From Clostridiales bacterium (lineage in GTDB: Bacteria > Bacillota_A > Clostridia > Saccharofermentanales > Saccharofermentanaceae), in NCBI GenBank assembly GCA_017649745.1, contig JAGCGE010000049.1, positions 1-5,949 on the forward strand: a stretch of DNA of 5,949 nucleotides, written 5' to 3'. Below are positions 1-5,861 of this stretch, one piece after another (within the stretch, counting starts at the first letter, position 1; each line of letters begins with the position of its first letter). Both the position numbers and the translations under genes were made by a program. Under the pieces are notes generated by a model. That model ran no database searches. It saw only the letters and a list, made by a program, of their open reading frames with translations, and was not told where the DNA came from.

Positions 1-483
1 CGGTAGCATTTCATCTGTGATCTCATAGTGTTCCTGAAGATACTTGGAATCAATGGTAACAATATCCTTGCTGTTAGTGAGATTACTCTTGCCCTCATAG
101 AGCTTATCGATAAGTCCTACAATAGTATCCCAGTTATCCGGAAAAGAATCGTAACCGATCTTATTGATCTCATGAACAGCCGTGTCCTGATCCGTATACA
201 CAAGCTCGATCTTAAATGCGAGTTTACCCGAATCCTCTGTAGCATCAGGTATCTTCTTGATCTCATCGATCAGTTGGACGGCATCTTCACTTTTTAGTTC
301 TTCTAAATTGATATTACTGTTGTTCTCACTAAGGTACAAACAGTTAGTGTTATTCTCATCACCTGTTGCAGATATAAAGTAAAGCCTGTTTATCTTTGTC
401 GGATAGACGCTACAGGCAGCAAGTAGCAATGTTGTAATAACGATAATTATCGTTGCAGAGATTAAAGAACGATTCTTTCTCAT
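1..483 (-). CDS. Lipoprotein of unknown function, 3' end missing (runs off left edge)
   Basis: The visible 161 codons are open to the window edge. The N-terminus has a short basic stretch (MRKNRS), a hydrophobic core and the lipobox LLAAC with the lipidated cysteine at residue 24. This predicts Sec export, lipid attachment and anchoring on the outer face of the membrane. The rest is hydrophilic and acidic, with alternating charged segments and no domain I recognise. Two ATG codons stand side by side (486 and 483). I chose the second because it lies 6 bases from the GGAGG core, whereas the first is only 3 away; the choice adds or removes one Met. The gene follows the terminator of the upstream operon and has a possible promoter of its own, so it is probably a separate transcription unit. 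The lipoprotein call is firm; the function is unknown. Confidence 0.88.
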   Translation of the reverse strand, partial: MRKNRSLISATIIIVITTLLLAACSVYPTKINRLYFISATGDENNTNCLYLSENNSNINLEELKSEDAVQLIDEIKKIPDATEDSGKLAFKIELVYTDQDTAVHEINKIGYDSFPDNWDTIVGLIDKLYEGKSNLTNSKDIVTIDSKYLQEHYEITDEMLP

Positions 484-488
484 CATTT

Positions 489-495
489 CCCTCCC
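489..495 (-). promoter_or_regulatory. Ribosome binding site deciding between adjacent ATG codons
   Basis: On the minus strand GGGAGGG is followed by AA and then ATGATG. The GGAGG core is 3 bases from the first ATG and 6 from the second, which favours the second (483) as the start of the partial lipoprotein gene. Confidence 0.7.
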
Positions 496-510
496 AAATC
501 AATATCTGAT

Positions 511-540
511 ATTTTAACACTAATATCACACCAAAAACAA
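511..540 (-). promoter_or_regulatory. Possible sigma-A promoter for the left-hand lipoprotein gene
   Basis: Read on the minus strand, TTGTTT (535-540) and TAAAAT (511-516) are separated by 18 bases. The -10 is preceded by TGT, which fits an extended -10 (TGn). Transcription would begin near 504, about 20 bases before the start codon at 483. The -35 would lie inside the T-tract of the preceding terminator. The region is AT-rich, so chance matches are likely and this is tentative. Confidence 0.35.
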
Positions 541-564
541 AGAAGCGGTTCTTCCGAACCGCCT
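533..564 (-). terminator. Rho-independent terminator of the five-gene operon
   Basis: On the minus strand a 9-bp stem (AGGCGGTTC pairing with GAACCGCTT, including one G-T pair) encloses the loop GGAA, a GNRA-type tetraloop. It is followed by CTTTGTTTTT. The stem begins 7 bases after the stop codon of the DUF4214 protein. Its position and orientation mark the end of that operon. There is no matching T-tract for the plus strand, so it is probably one-directional. Confidence 0.9.
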
Positions 565-571
565 CCAAGGT

Positions 572-2647
572 TTATCTTGTTATCGCATAACTCGCGCAGA
601 TATCAGTAAATTCTTGTGACTGAACAAAACTGTTGAAGACCTGGTCTTTGGTCATACCGTTATTCATGTTTGTAAGCCAGTAATTAAGGCCTTCGTCATC
701 AGGATTTCTTCCCATAAATGTCTTATACATTCTTGTGATGAGTTCCTTGTTATCAAAGTTGTGATCGTTAAACTCCTGACAATAGAAGAACTCATGAGCT
801 GCCTGTGAACCAGAAAGCTCACAGTTAGTAAGTCCAAGGCTCCAATACTTAAGTCCACCTTCTTCAGGTTCACGTCCAAGACATTCTGTGTAAAGTCTTG
901 TAGCGAATGCAGTTGCATTCTTAGAAGCCTTTGTTGCCTTAGCTGTAGGAGCTCCGCTCTTAACTCCATAATCAGCGCAGATATTACACCATTCAGGTGA
1001 GTTGATGAAACCCTCAACAACTGTGTCCTTACCTACTGATTTAAGGCTGTTCATCCAGAAGTTGAAGCCGTCCTGATCATCAGCTGCATCACGATCGAAG
1101 AACGTCTTATAAAGAACCTTAAGGAAATCCTCATCGCTCAATCCTCTTCCCTTAAACTCAGGACTTGTAAGGAAGAAGCGAGCACAGTCTGCACCAGTTA
1201 AAGTTCCGTTACCAACTAACTCACACCAGTAATCTTTGCCCTCTTTTTCGGATTGACGATTAAGAGCTACTACGTAAAGACGCTCTACAAAATCATCGAA
1301 TGAAAGCTCTGTTGGGGTCGGATTATCCGTATTGTTAGATGGATCAGTAGTGATCGGATCCGGCTCCACAGGCTTATCCTTGATCGCATCACCTATGATG
1401 AATGAAAAGTCTGATGCGTCGCCTTTCTTTAAGGCAGATATTATATATTTCTGACCCGCTTGAAGATGCACAGGAGAAAGATCAGATACCTTTGTGTTTG
1501 CATATGTTCTATAATCAGTGACCAGAATGTCTACCGACTCACAATCAAAGTAATAATCTTTGGTCTCGTTAGGGATAAAAAGGTAAGAACGCCTTTCGAA
1601 ATAATCAAAGTAATCACTAACCTTGGAACACTCTGATATATCTATGAGAGGCGCAACCTCATACACAGTATCATCGATAATTCCTCTCGAATCGTATTTA
1701 ACAATATCTCCCTTTTGTTTATTTGATAATCCATATACTGTGTTCTTAGAATCTTTATGATTAAGTACATATAAACCATCTTCAGGGATAGTGTAAGAAT
1801 ATTCAAAAAGATTGTCATTAAGCACTATGTTGTATTCGGAAATGTCTGTACACTCGATAAGAGATACAGTTAAAAAACCGTCTTTCTGTGGTTCTATAGT
1901 GCTCCACCAGTTATCATGCTCAACAAGAGTTGTTTTCATGGAGTCCCAGCCATCACCATGATCAAAAATCGTCGTCCATCTGTTAGTACCGCTTGACTTT
2001 GAGTAATTATCATCTCTCACAGAATAAGCATCATCGGAATAATAATCGTACCTTAGTATATAATCCCCGGCTTTCGCATTATCAATATAGAAAGCTAATT
2101 CGCTGTTCCTCTGGACATTCATTCTGATCAAGCCTTTATCCACATTCTCGATCTTCATGTCACGCCATGTATCTATCGTAACAGTTGCATCTTCAGCAGT
2201 ATTATTCTTGAAGTCGAATAGATTACATTCACGGTAGATGGTATAACCGGTCTCCATATAATTGTATTGTGGAGTAGTATATGTGTTTGAACTTGCTTCC
2301 TTGTAATCGACCAACGAAGGATTAAATACTGTAACCTTGAATGATGATCCATTAACTATCGGATCAAAAGCAAAATGCACTTCCTGTCCTGCAGGAACAG
2401 AGATCTCAAATGTGCGATGATCATATTCCGGCTCGATATCACGTATCTTCTCTTTTCCAGGTTCACGAAGATCAAGAGTCTTGTGGTTTATCGTCGAAGC
2501 ATCAAGCTCCTTACCCGCTACCGGAACGATAACTTTCTCATTTGAATCTGCAAAAGCAGGAACCTCAGCCGAACCCAAGATAAACAACGTCAGAAGTGAA
2601 GATGCAGCGATCTTGGTAAGTGTAGTTTTAAGATTAATATGCTGCAT
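572..2647 (-). CDS. Secreted protein with N-terminal beta-rich region and C-terminal DUF4214-type repeats
   Basis: This encodes 691 aa. Residues 1-33 form a Sec signal peptide (basic start, core SSLLTLFILGS, probable cleavage after AFA), and no lipobox, LPXTG or C-terminal membrane anchor is visible. Residues about 65-425 look beta-rich. The part near 352-422 (FIPNETKDYYF, then LQAGQKYIISAL) resembles the PPC-like beta-sandwich folds common in clostridial surface proteins, though this is only a resemblance. A Pro/Asp/Thr linker at about 423-447 leads to four repeats of about 50 residues with the DUF4214 pattern (LY near the start, GR-x-P-x-x-x-G-x-x-YW in the middle, S-x-EF at the end). The start is the ATG at 2647, 7 bases from a strong AGGAGGA; an upstream in-frame GTG at 2671 lacks such a site. 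It is the last gene of the operon. DUF4214 proteins are typically extracellular, with no proven biochemical role that I can name; a surface or adhesive role is inferred. Confidence 0.9.
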   Translation of the reverse strand: MQHINLKTTLTKIAASSLLTLFILGSAEVPAFADSNEKVIVPVAGKELDASTINHKTLDLREPGKEKIRDIEPEYDHRTFEISVPAGQEVHFAFDPIVNGSSFKVTVFNPSLVDYKEASSNTYTTPQYNYMETGYTIYRECNLFDFKNNTAEDATVTIDTWRDMKIENVDKGLIRMNVQRNSELAFYIDNAKAGDYILRYDYYSDDAYSVRDDNYSKSSGTNRWTTIFDHGDGWDSMKTTLVEHDNWWSTIEPQKDGFLTVSLIECTDISEYNIVLNDNLFEYSYTIPEDGLYVLNHKDSKNTVYGLSNKQKGDIVKYDSRGIIDDTVYEVAPLIDISECSKVSDYFDYFERRSYLFIPNETKDYYFDCESVDILVTDYRTYANTKVSDLSPVHLQAGQKYIISALKKGDASDFSFIIGDAIKDKPVEPDPITTDPSNNTDNPTPTELSFDDFVERLYVVALNRQSEKEGKDYWCELVGNGTLTGADCARFFLTSPEFKGRGLSDEDFLKVLYKTFFDRDAADDQDGFNFWMNSLKSVGKDTVVEGFINSPEWCNICADYGVKSGAPTAKATKASKNATAFATRLYTECLGREPEEGGLKYWSLGLTNCELSGSQAAHEFFYCQEFNDHNFDNKELITRMYKTFMGRNPDDEGLNYWLTNMNNGMTKDQVFNSFVQSQEFTDICASYAITR
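596..1303 (-). repeat. Region coding for four DUF4214-like repeats in two pairs
   Basis: In the 691-aa protein the repeats cover about residues 449-500, 508-557, 579-629 and 634-684. Their cores read NRQSEKEGKDYW, DRDAADDQDGFNFW, GREPEEGGLKYW and GRNPDDEGLNYW. The second and fourth repeats each end in a matching tail (WCNICADYG and FTDICASYA), so the true unit seems to be a pair of about 115 residues duplicated once. An Ala/Lys/Thr-rich spacer (about residues 565-578) joins the two pairs. The copies have diverged in DNA, so this is an old protein-level duplication, not a recent DNA repeat. Confidence 0.8.
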
Positions 2648-2653
2648 ATGTAA

Positions 2654-2662
2654 TCCTCCTTT
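2654..2662 (-). promoter_or_regulatory. Strong ribosome binding site of the DUF4214 protein gene
   Basis: The minus strand reads AAAGGAGGA, with GGAGG 7 bases before the ATG at 2647. It sits in the 20-base gap after the stop codon of the lipoprotein gene. It rules out the GTG at 2671, which would add eight residues and precede this site. Confidence 0.88.
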
Positions 2663-2667
2663 ATATC

Positions 2668-3630
2668 TCACCTGAGGTCTTTAGTCGTAAGATCGTATTC
2701 CTTCATCAAAGCATCATCTAATTCATCGAACAGCATTGTCTCGTTAGTACTTTTCGAAAAATACGTATCCTGATTATCTTTGTAGATCCTAAAGAAATCA
2801 TAGTAATGATCCATCAGAAAATTGCCAAAATCCGTCTTGTCTATATTGTTCAAAAGTTTGGAGTTATAATCGAGATATCGTTCTACCAAGAGATTGAAGA
2901 TGCAAGCATTTTCCTTGCTCTCACTATCACTCTTCTCCATATCATACTTAAAATTCGCAAAGTCATATATCCACGGATACTTATCATTCAAGTTCTTCCA
3001 TTCAGAATCCTTGGAATATGGATCATTGTTAAGAAATTCATTGAATTCATCACACACATTCACAAATTCCTCATACGAATACAACTCATCTATCTCCTCA
3101 TTGAGCCACATAACAGCAAGACGATTCTGACACTCACAAACGGTACAATCAACCTCGTCACCTCGCTCAAGATATTCATATATACAATTATCAACGAACA
3201 GGCAATGATTATTCCTTTCGTCCAAATAAATTGTAGCATTTTGAGGATAACCCAATCCGGTATTCACCTGTGGTCCAAAGATCAAATATGTATTCACTCT
3301 TACGGTTTTATCTTCATATGAATTTGGCATTATCTCCAATCTCATATAAGACAAATAAGGATAATCGATAAGCAGATCCGTACCATATAAAATCTTATCT
3401 TTGTCTTCTTGTGGAACCAGATCATTATTTAAGCATTGCTCAACCCACACACCAAAATCACCGACATCCTGACGATTGAAATAGTGATTGAAATAATCAA
3501 CCGTTTCGTGTTGAGACTTTTCATGTTCGATAAAATACTTGCGTGTAGATTTACAGCCAAACAAGGATAAAACGAACACTAAAAGAAATATAATTGATGC
3601 GTATCTGAAGATATAATGTTTCCTAAACAT
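2668..3630 (-). CDS. Acidic lipoprotein of unknown function; candidate immunity or surface partner
   Basis: This encodes 320 aa. The N-terminus is a typical lipoprotein leader: basic start, hydrophobic residues 11-24 and lipobox LSLFGC with Cys26, followed by a polar linker. The mature part is acidic and rich in aromatic residues (many Y, F, W, D, E). About residues 85-155 look beta-rich and about 180-310 look helical. It has eight further cysteines, including a C-x-x-C-x-C cluster at 162-167. I do not recognise a family. The start at 3630 has AAAGG 8 bases upstream. The gene begins 15 bases after the stop of the 644-aa gene, so the two are almost certainly co-transcribed. Its place directly behind a putative type VII substrate, and its predicted location outside the membrane, would suit an immunity protein; some known LXG immunity proteins act there (TipC for TelC). 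That role is inference. Confidence 0.88.
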   Translation of the reverse strand: MFRKHYIFRYASIIFLLVFVLSLFGCKSTRKYFIEHEKSQHETVDYFNHYFNRQDVGDFGVWVEQCLNNDLVPQEDKDKILYGTDLLIDYPYLSYMRLEIMPNSYEDKTVRVNTYLIFGPQVNTGLGYPQNATIYLDERNNHCLFVDNCIYEYLERGDEVDCTVCECQNRLAVMWLNEEIDELYSYEEFVNVCDEFNEFLNNDPYSKDSEWKNLNDKYPWIYDFANFKYDMEKSDSESKENACIFNLLVERYLDYNSKLLNNIDKTDFGNFLMDHYYDFFRIYKDNQDTYFSKSTNETMLFDELDDALMKEYDLTTKDLR

Positions 3631-3645
3631 TGCCTATACCTTTAA

Positions 3646-5580
3646 TTAGTCTATAGCATTATATGCATCTATAATCTGTCGGAGCTCTGTCGGAGTCAAT
3701 GAATCAAAAGATCTATTGCATCCCAAAGAATCATAATAAGACTTTAAACCATTCAGCCAACTGTCATAACCATAAAAATTCGTAGAATTTCCTAGGGCAT
3801 TTAAACATTCCGTATCGGTAGCATCATATACCAAGACAGGACTATCTGTTCCACCAACTTTATCACTTGCTATATATCCTAATCGTAACTGTGCAACTCT
3901 AGGATTCGTATACGTGTTTCCTGTTAAAGTCATTGTTGGAGAAAGATCAGTAGAATTGGGATTATCTATACAGTATGAACCATAGCAAGCAGTATTATCA
4001 TAAATATTCCCCTGATCATCGAGATTGTCTATATAATTTATCGTGTCGGAAGCTCTCTCGTTAAAATTACACTGATCAGTATACTCGTTGAGCCAATCAT
4101 AAAGATCTCCTGCTATCGAAAATGGTATCAACCACTTACCAAAAGCAGTATCAAAAGCAGTATCAAAAGCATCGATGGCTAAGTCTTGTCCGCCTCCAGC
4201 AAATGCTCCTCCAATAATAGGAAGTTGGCTCAATATGCTTGTATCGTACATATTGGCTCTGAGAAATGAAGACGCATAACTAGTTGAATACTCATCACAA
4301 ACTCCACCAATATTTCTATCTCCAGTCACCACATATGTTTCGCCCACATAACGCTCATTAGTAGGGCATCCTAACTCATCATTATCAAATGTAATAAAAC
4401 CATTTATTGGTCCTTCTGTAGTTTCTGTGACATACGAAACAGAGTAAACACTATATGGAGCATTATTCGATCCCAATAATTCAGTTGTATCTCCATTGTA
4501 TCTAGAAATTTCAAAACCAGGATAATAATCAACTTCCACTCCACGAGTATCAAGCATAGAAGGATCGTCAAGATCATTATTTATTGAATGTTCATCTCGA
4601 TATTCAGAAGAAATCTGATATGGAAGTGCTATATGTTCACTTCGAACTATGGATGACATTATGTTATAAAACTCTGTCCTGTGCATAAACTCTTCATTAA
4701 GTTCAGCCTCAGGATCAGTATAGTCGTATCCTCCTGCCAAATATTCACATCTTAGCGTAGCACTGTAAGTTGTTAGAAAGTACTGAGCACTGTCTCTGAA
4801 AGTATAAGTAATATAACTCAACCTACTGTCAGGACATAAAGTAAACTCATCATCACCATACTGTTCATCATCAAATCCATCTCCACATGCTATACTAGGT
4901 ATTTGAGACTCGTAATCTCGGTAACTCATTGCAGGAATAAGAATGTTAGCAACTTCAGAGTAAGCCTCATCGGAGTAATCCTGGCTTTCAAGATACTCGT
5001 CTATAGCCTCTCCTAAAGCAGCTGTTCTATATGGACTTGGCTGATTGTCGCTAGCTAGTTCAGCATCAGATTCCTCAAAATACTCTTCTACAGCATCCGG
5101 ATTGAGAGAACCATCCTCATTCAAAAACTCCTGTTTATAGTATTCAACCAATTGTTCTTCAACCGTTCTAGCTGGGGAACAAGCATCTGCAAGTGTTCCA
5201 GCAGTAATGGTTTCTCCTGCATATACTCCAGTTCCTGACAAAGCCTGACTAAGATTTGTCAATGACTGATTAATACCTGACATAACACCTGTAATGAGAT
5301 CTACTGAAGCGCTGATTGAATCTGCTGTTTCATCAACACTATCATAGAATGTTGTAAGAGCGTTAAGTAGATCAGCCAGTTTATCTCTCGCTGAGTCCAA
5401 ATTATTATATGCAGAACTTGCTGCATCATAACAAGAGGAATAAGCATCTGAAAAAAGAACATCACTGTGATTGTTAATTTCAGAAACATAATCATTTCTT
5501 GTTGACAAAACAGATTCTTGTGCGCTCAAAATCTGTGGTTTCAAAGTTCCTTCCCAATAATTACTTCCATATTCTCTCAT
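3646..5580 (-). CDS. Large leaderless protein with helical N-terminal domain; putative type VIIb (LXG-like) secretion substrate
   Basis: This encodes 644 aa. There is no signal peptide. Residues about 8-118 are predicted as three or four amphipathic helices rich in Ser, Ala, Asn and Asp, with regularly spaced Leu/Val/Ile, as in LXG and WXG100-type domains. A literal Y-x-x-x-D lies at 79-83. A low-complexity turn (about 115-130) leads to an acidic middle region. Residues about 448-493 form a Gly/Ala-rich hydrophobic stretch (LPIIGGAFAGGG, then KWLIPFSIAGDLYDWL), which could touch or insert into a membrane. The C-terminal 140 residues are polar with no toxin family I recognise. The start is the ATG at 5580, 5 bases from AAGGTGA; the GTG at 5589 lies inside that site. 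Two small helical proteins precede it and a lipoprotein follows, the gene order of LXG loci. The gene is secure; the secretion route is inferred and the activity unknown. Confidence 0.85.
   Translation of the reverse strand: MREYGSNYWEGTLKPQILSAQESVLSTRNDYVSEINNHSDVLFSDAYSSCYDAASSAYNNLDSARDKLADLLNALTTFYDSVDETADSISASVDLITGVMSGINQSLTNLSQALSGTGVYAGETITAGTLADACSPARTVEEQLVEYYKQEFLNEDGSLNPDAVEEYFEESDAELASDNQPSPYRTAALGEAIDEYLESQDYSDEAYSEVANILIPAMSYRDYESQIPSIACGDGFDDEQYGDDEFTLCPDSRLSYITYTFRDSAQYFLTTYSATLRCEYLAGGYDYTDPEAELNEEFMHRTEFYNIMSSIVRSEHIALPYQISSEYRDEHSINNDLDDPSMLDTRGVEVDYYPGFEISRYNGDTTELLGSNNAPYSVYSVSYVTETTEGPINGFITFDNDELGCPTNERYVGETYVVTGDRNIGGVCDEYSTSYASSFLRANMYDTSILSQLPIIGGAFAGGGQDLAIDAFDTAFDTAFGKWLIPFSIAGDLYDWLNEYTDQCNFNERASDTINYIDNLDDQGNIYDNTACYGSYCIDNPNSTDLSPTMTLTGNTYTNPRVAQLRLGYIASDKVGGTDSPVLVYDATDTECLNALGNSTNFYGYDSWLNGLKSYYDSLGCNRSFDSLTPTELRQIIDAYNAID
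4141..4176 (-). repeat. Short 12-base tandem repeat inside the 644-aa gene
   Basis: Two exact copies of aaaagcagtatc (4141-4152 and 4153-4164, plus strand) are followed by a third, degenerate copy, aaaagcatcgat (4165-4176). The unit keeps frame and encodes IDAF-DTAF-DTAF at residues 469-480, inside the hydrophobic, Gly/Ala-rich part of the protein. Confidence 0.85.
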
Positions 5581-5585
5581 GAATT

Positions 5586-5592
5586 TCACCTT
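5586..5592 (-). promoter_or_regulatory. Ribosome binding site deciding the start of the 644-aa gene
   Basis: The minus strand reads AAGGTGA, overlapping the TAA stop of the 89-aa gene and ending 5 bases before the ATG at 5580. The in-frame GTG at 5589 is part of this motif and has no separate site, so the ATG is preferred. The overlap with the upstream stop suggests translational coupling. Confidence 0.7.
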
Positions 5593-5860
5593 ATATATCT
5601 ATACTGTTAAAACTATTTTCTTCTTCGCAATCATTTATATTTGTTAGAACTTTATGAAAGTACGAACTGGATGAACTAAACAAATCATTAATGTTATTAA
5701 TCATTTCATCGTAAGAATCTATAAAACTATTAATTTTATTTATAGCTATGCCAGTACTATTATCTAGTTCGTTTTCATCAATTTGCAAAGTGTTTCCGTT
5801 ACAAGCATCATCATAGGATGAAAGCTTTGCCTCAAAATTATCACTATCAAAATCAATCAT
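5591..5860 (-). CDS. Small leaderless helical protein; candidate partner of the putative type VII substrate
   Basis: This encodes 89 aa. There is no signal peptide or membrane segment. Residues about 35-60 (INKINSFIDSYDEMINNIND) and about 64-80 look like two amphipathic helices separated by a short Ser-rich run (SSSSS, 62-66). The N-terminal 30 residues are acidic, and so is the tail. It is Asn/Asp/Ser-rich and AT-rich in DNA. No WXG motif is present, so it is not a canonical WXG100 protein. Small helical proteins encoded just before LXG substrates (DUF5344, DUF5082, DUF3130 and similar) bind the substrate's N-terminal helices and are needed for export; the size, fold and position here fit that class, but I cannot assign a family. 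The ATG at 5860 has AGGAGG 6 bases upstream. The gene starts 1 base after the previous stop and ends 10 bases before the next start. Confidence 0.82.
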   Translation of the reverse strand: MIDFDSDNFEAKLSSYDDACNGNTLQIDENELDNSTGIAINKINSFIDSYDEMINNINDLFSSSSSYFHKVLTNINDCEEENSFNSIDI

Positions 5861-5861
5861 A

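Noticed and set aside
28..297. Plus-strand open frame of 89 codons
   Set aside because: It lies opposite the left lipoprotein gene, has no ribosome binding site, and the minus frame has a clear lipobox and start signal.
664..1020. Second minus-strand open frame of 118 codons within the DUF4214 region
   Set aside because: It is a shadow in another frame of a gene with clear repeat homology, with no start signal of its own.
1073..1093. Acidic loop (DRDAADDQDG) as an EF-hand or dockerin calcium site
   Set aside because: The other three repeats lack the full Asp pattern, and the stretch aligns with the GR-x-P-D-x-x-G part of DUF4214 units.
2648..2671. GTG start adding eight residues to the DUF4214 protein
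   Set aside because: The added residues would be encoded by the ribosome binding site itself, and the signal peptide is better formed from the ATG at 2647.
2481..2675. Plus-strand open frame of 64 codons opposite the signal peptide of the 691-aa gene
   Set aside because: It is an antisense shadow of the signal peptide and start region, with no ribosome binding site.
2806..3321. Plus-strand open frames of 171 and 78 codons opposite the lipoprotein gene
   Set aside because: The Ile/Leu-rich composition is what the antisense of an acidic, Asn/Asp-rich gene gives; there is no start signal and the real gene has a signal peptide and operon spacing.
5301..5495. Minus-strand open frame of 64 codons inside the 644-aa gene
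   Set aside because: It is a frame-shifted shadow of the helical N-terminal region, with no supporting start signal.
5541..5560. Literal W-E-G near the start of the 644-aa protein taken as a WXG100 signature
   Set aside because: In WXG100 proteins the motif lies in the turn between two helices around residue 40-50; here it is at residues 9-11, so it is probably a coincidence.
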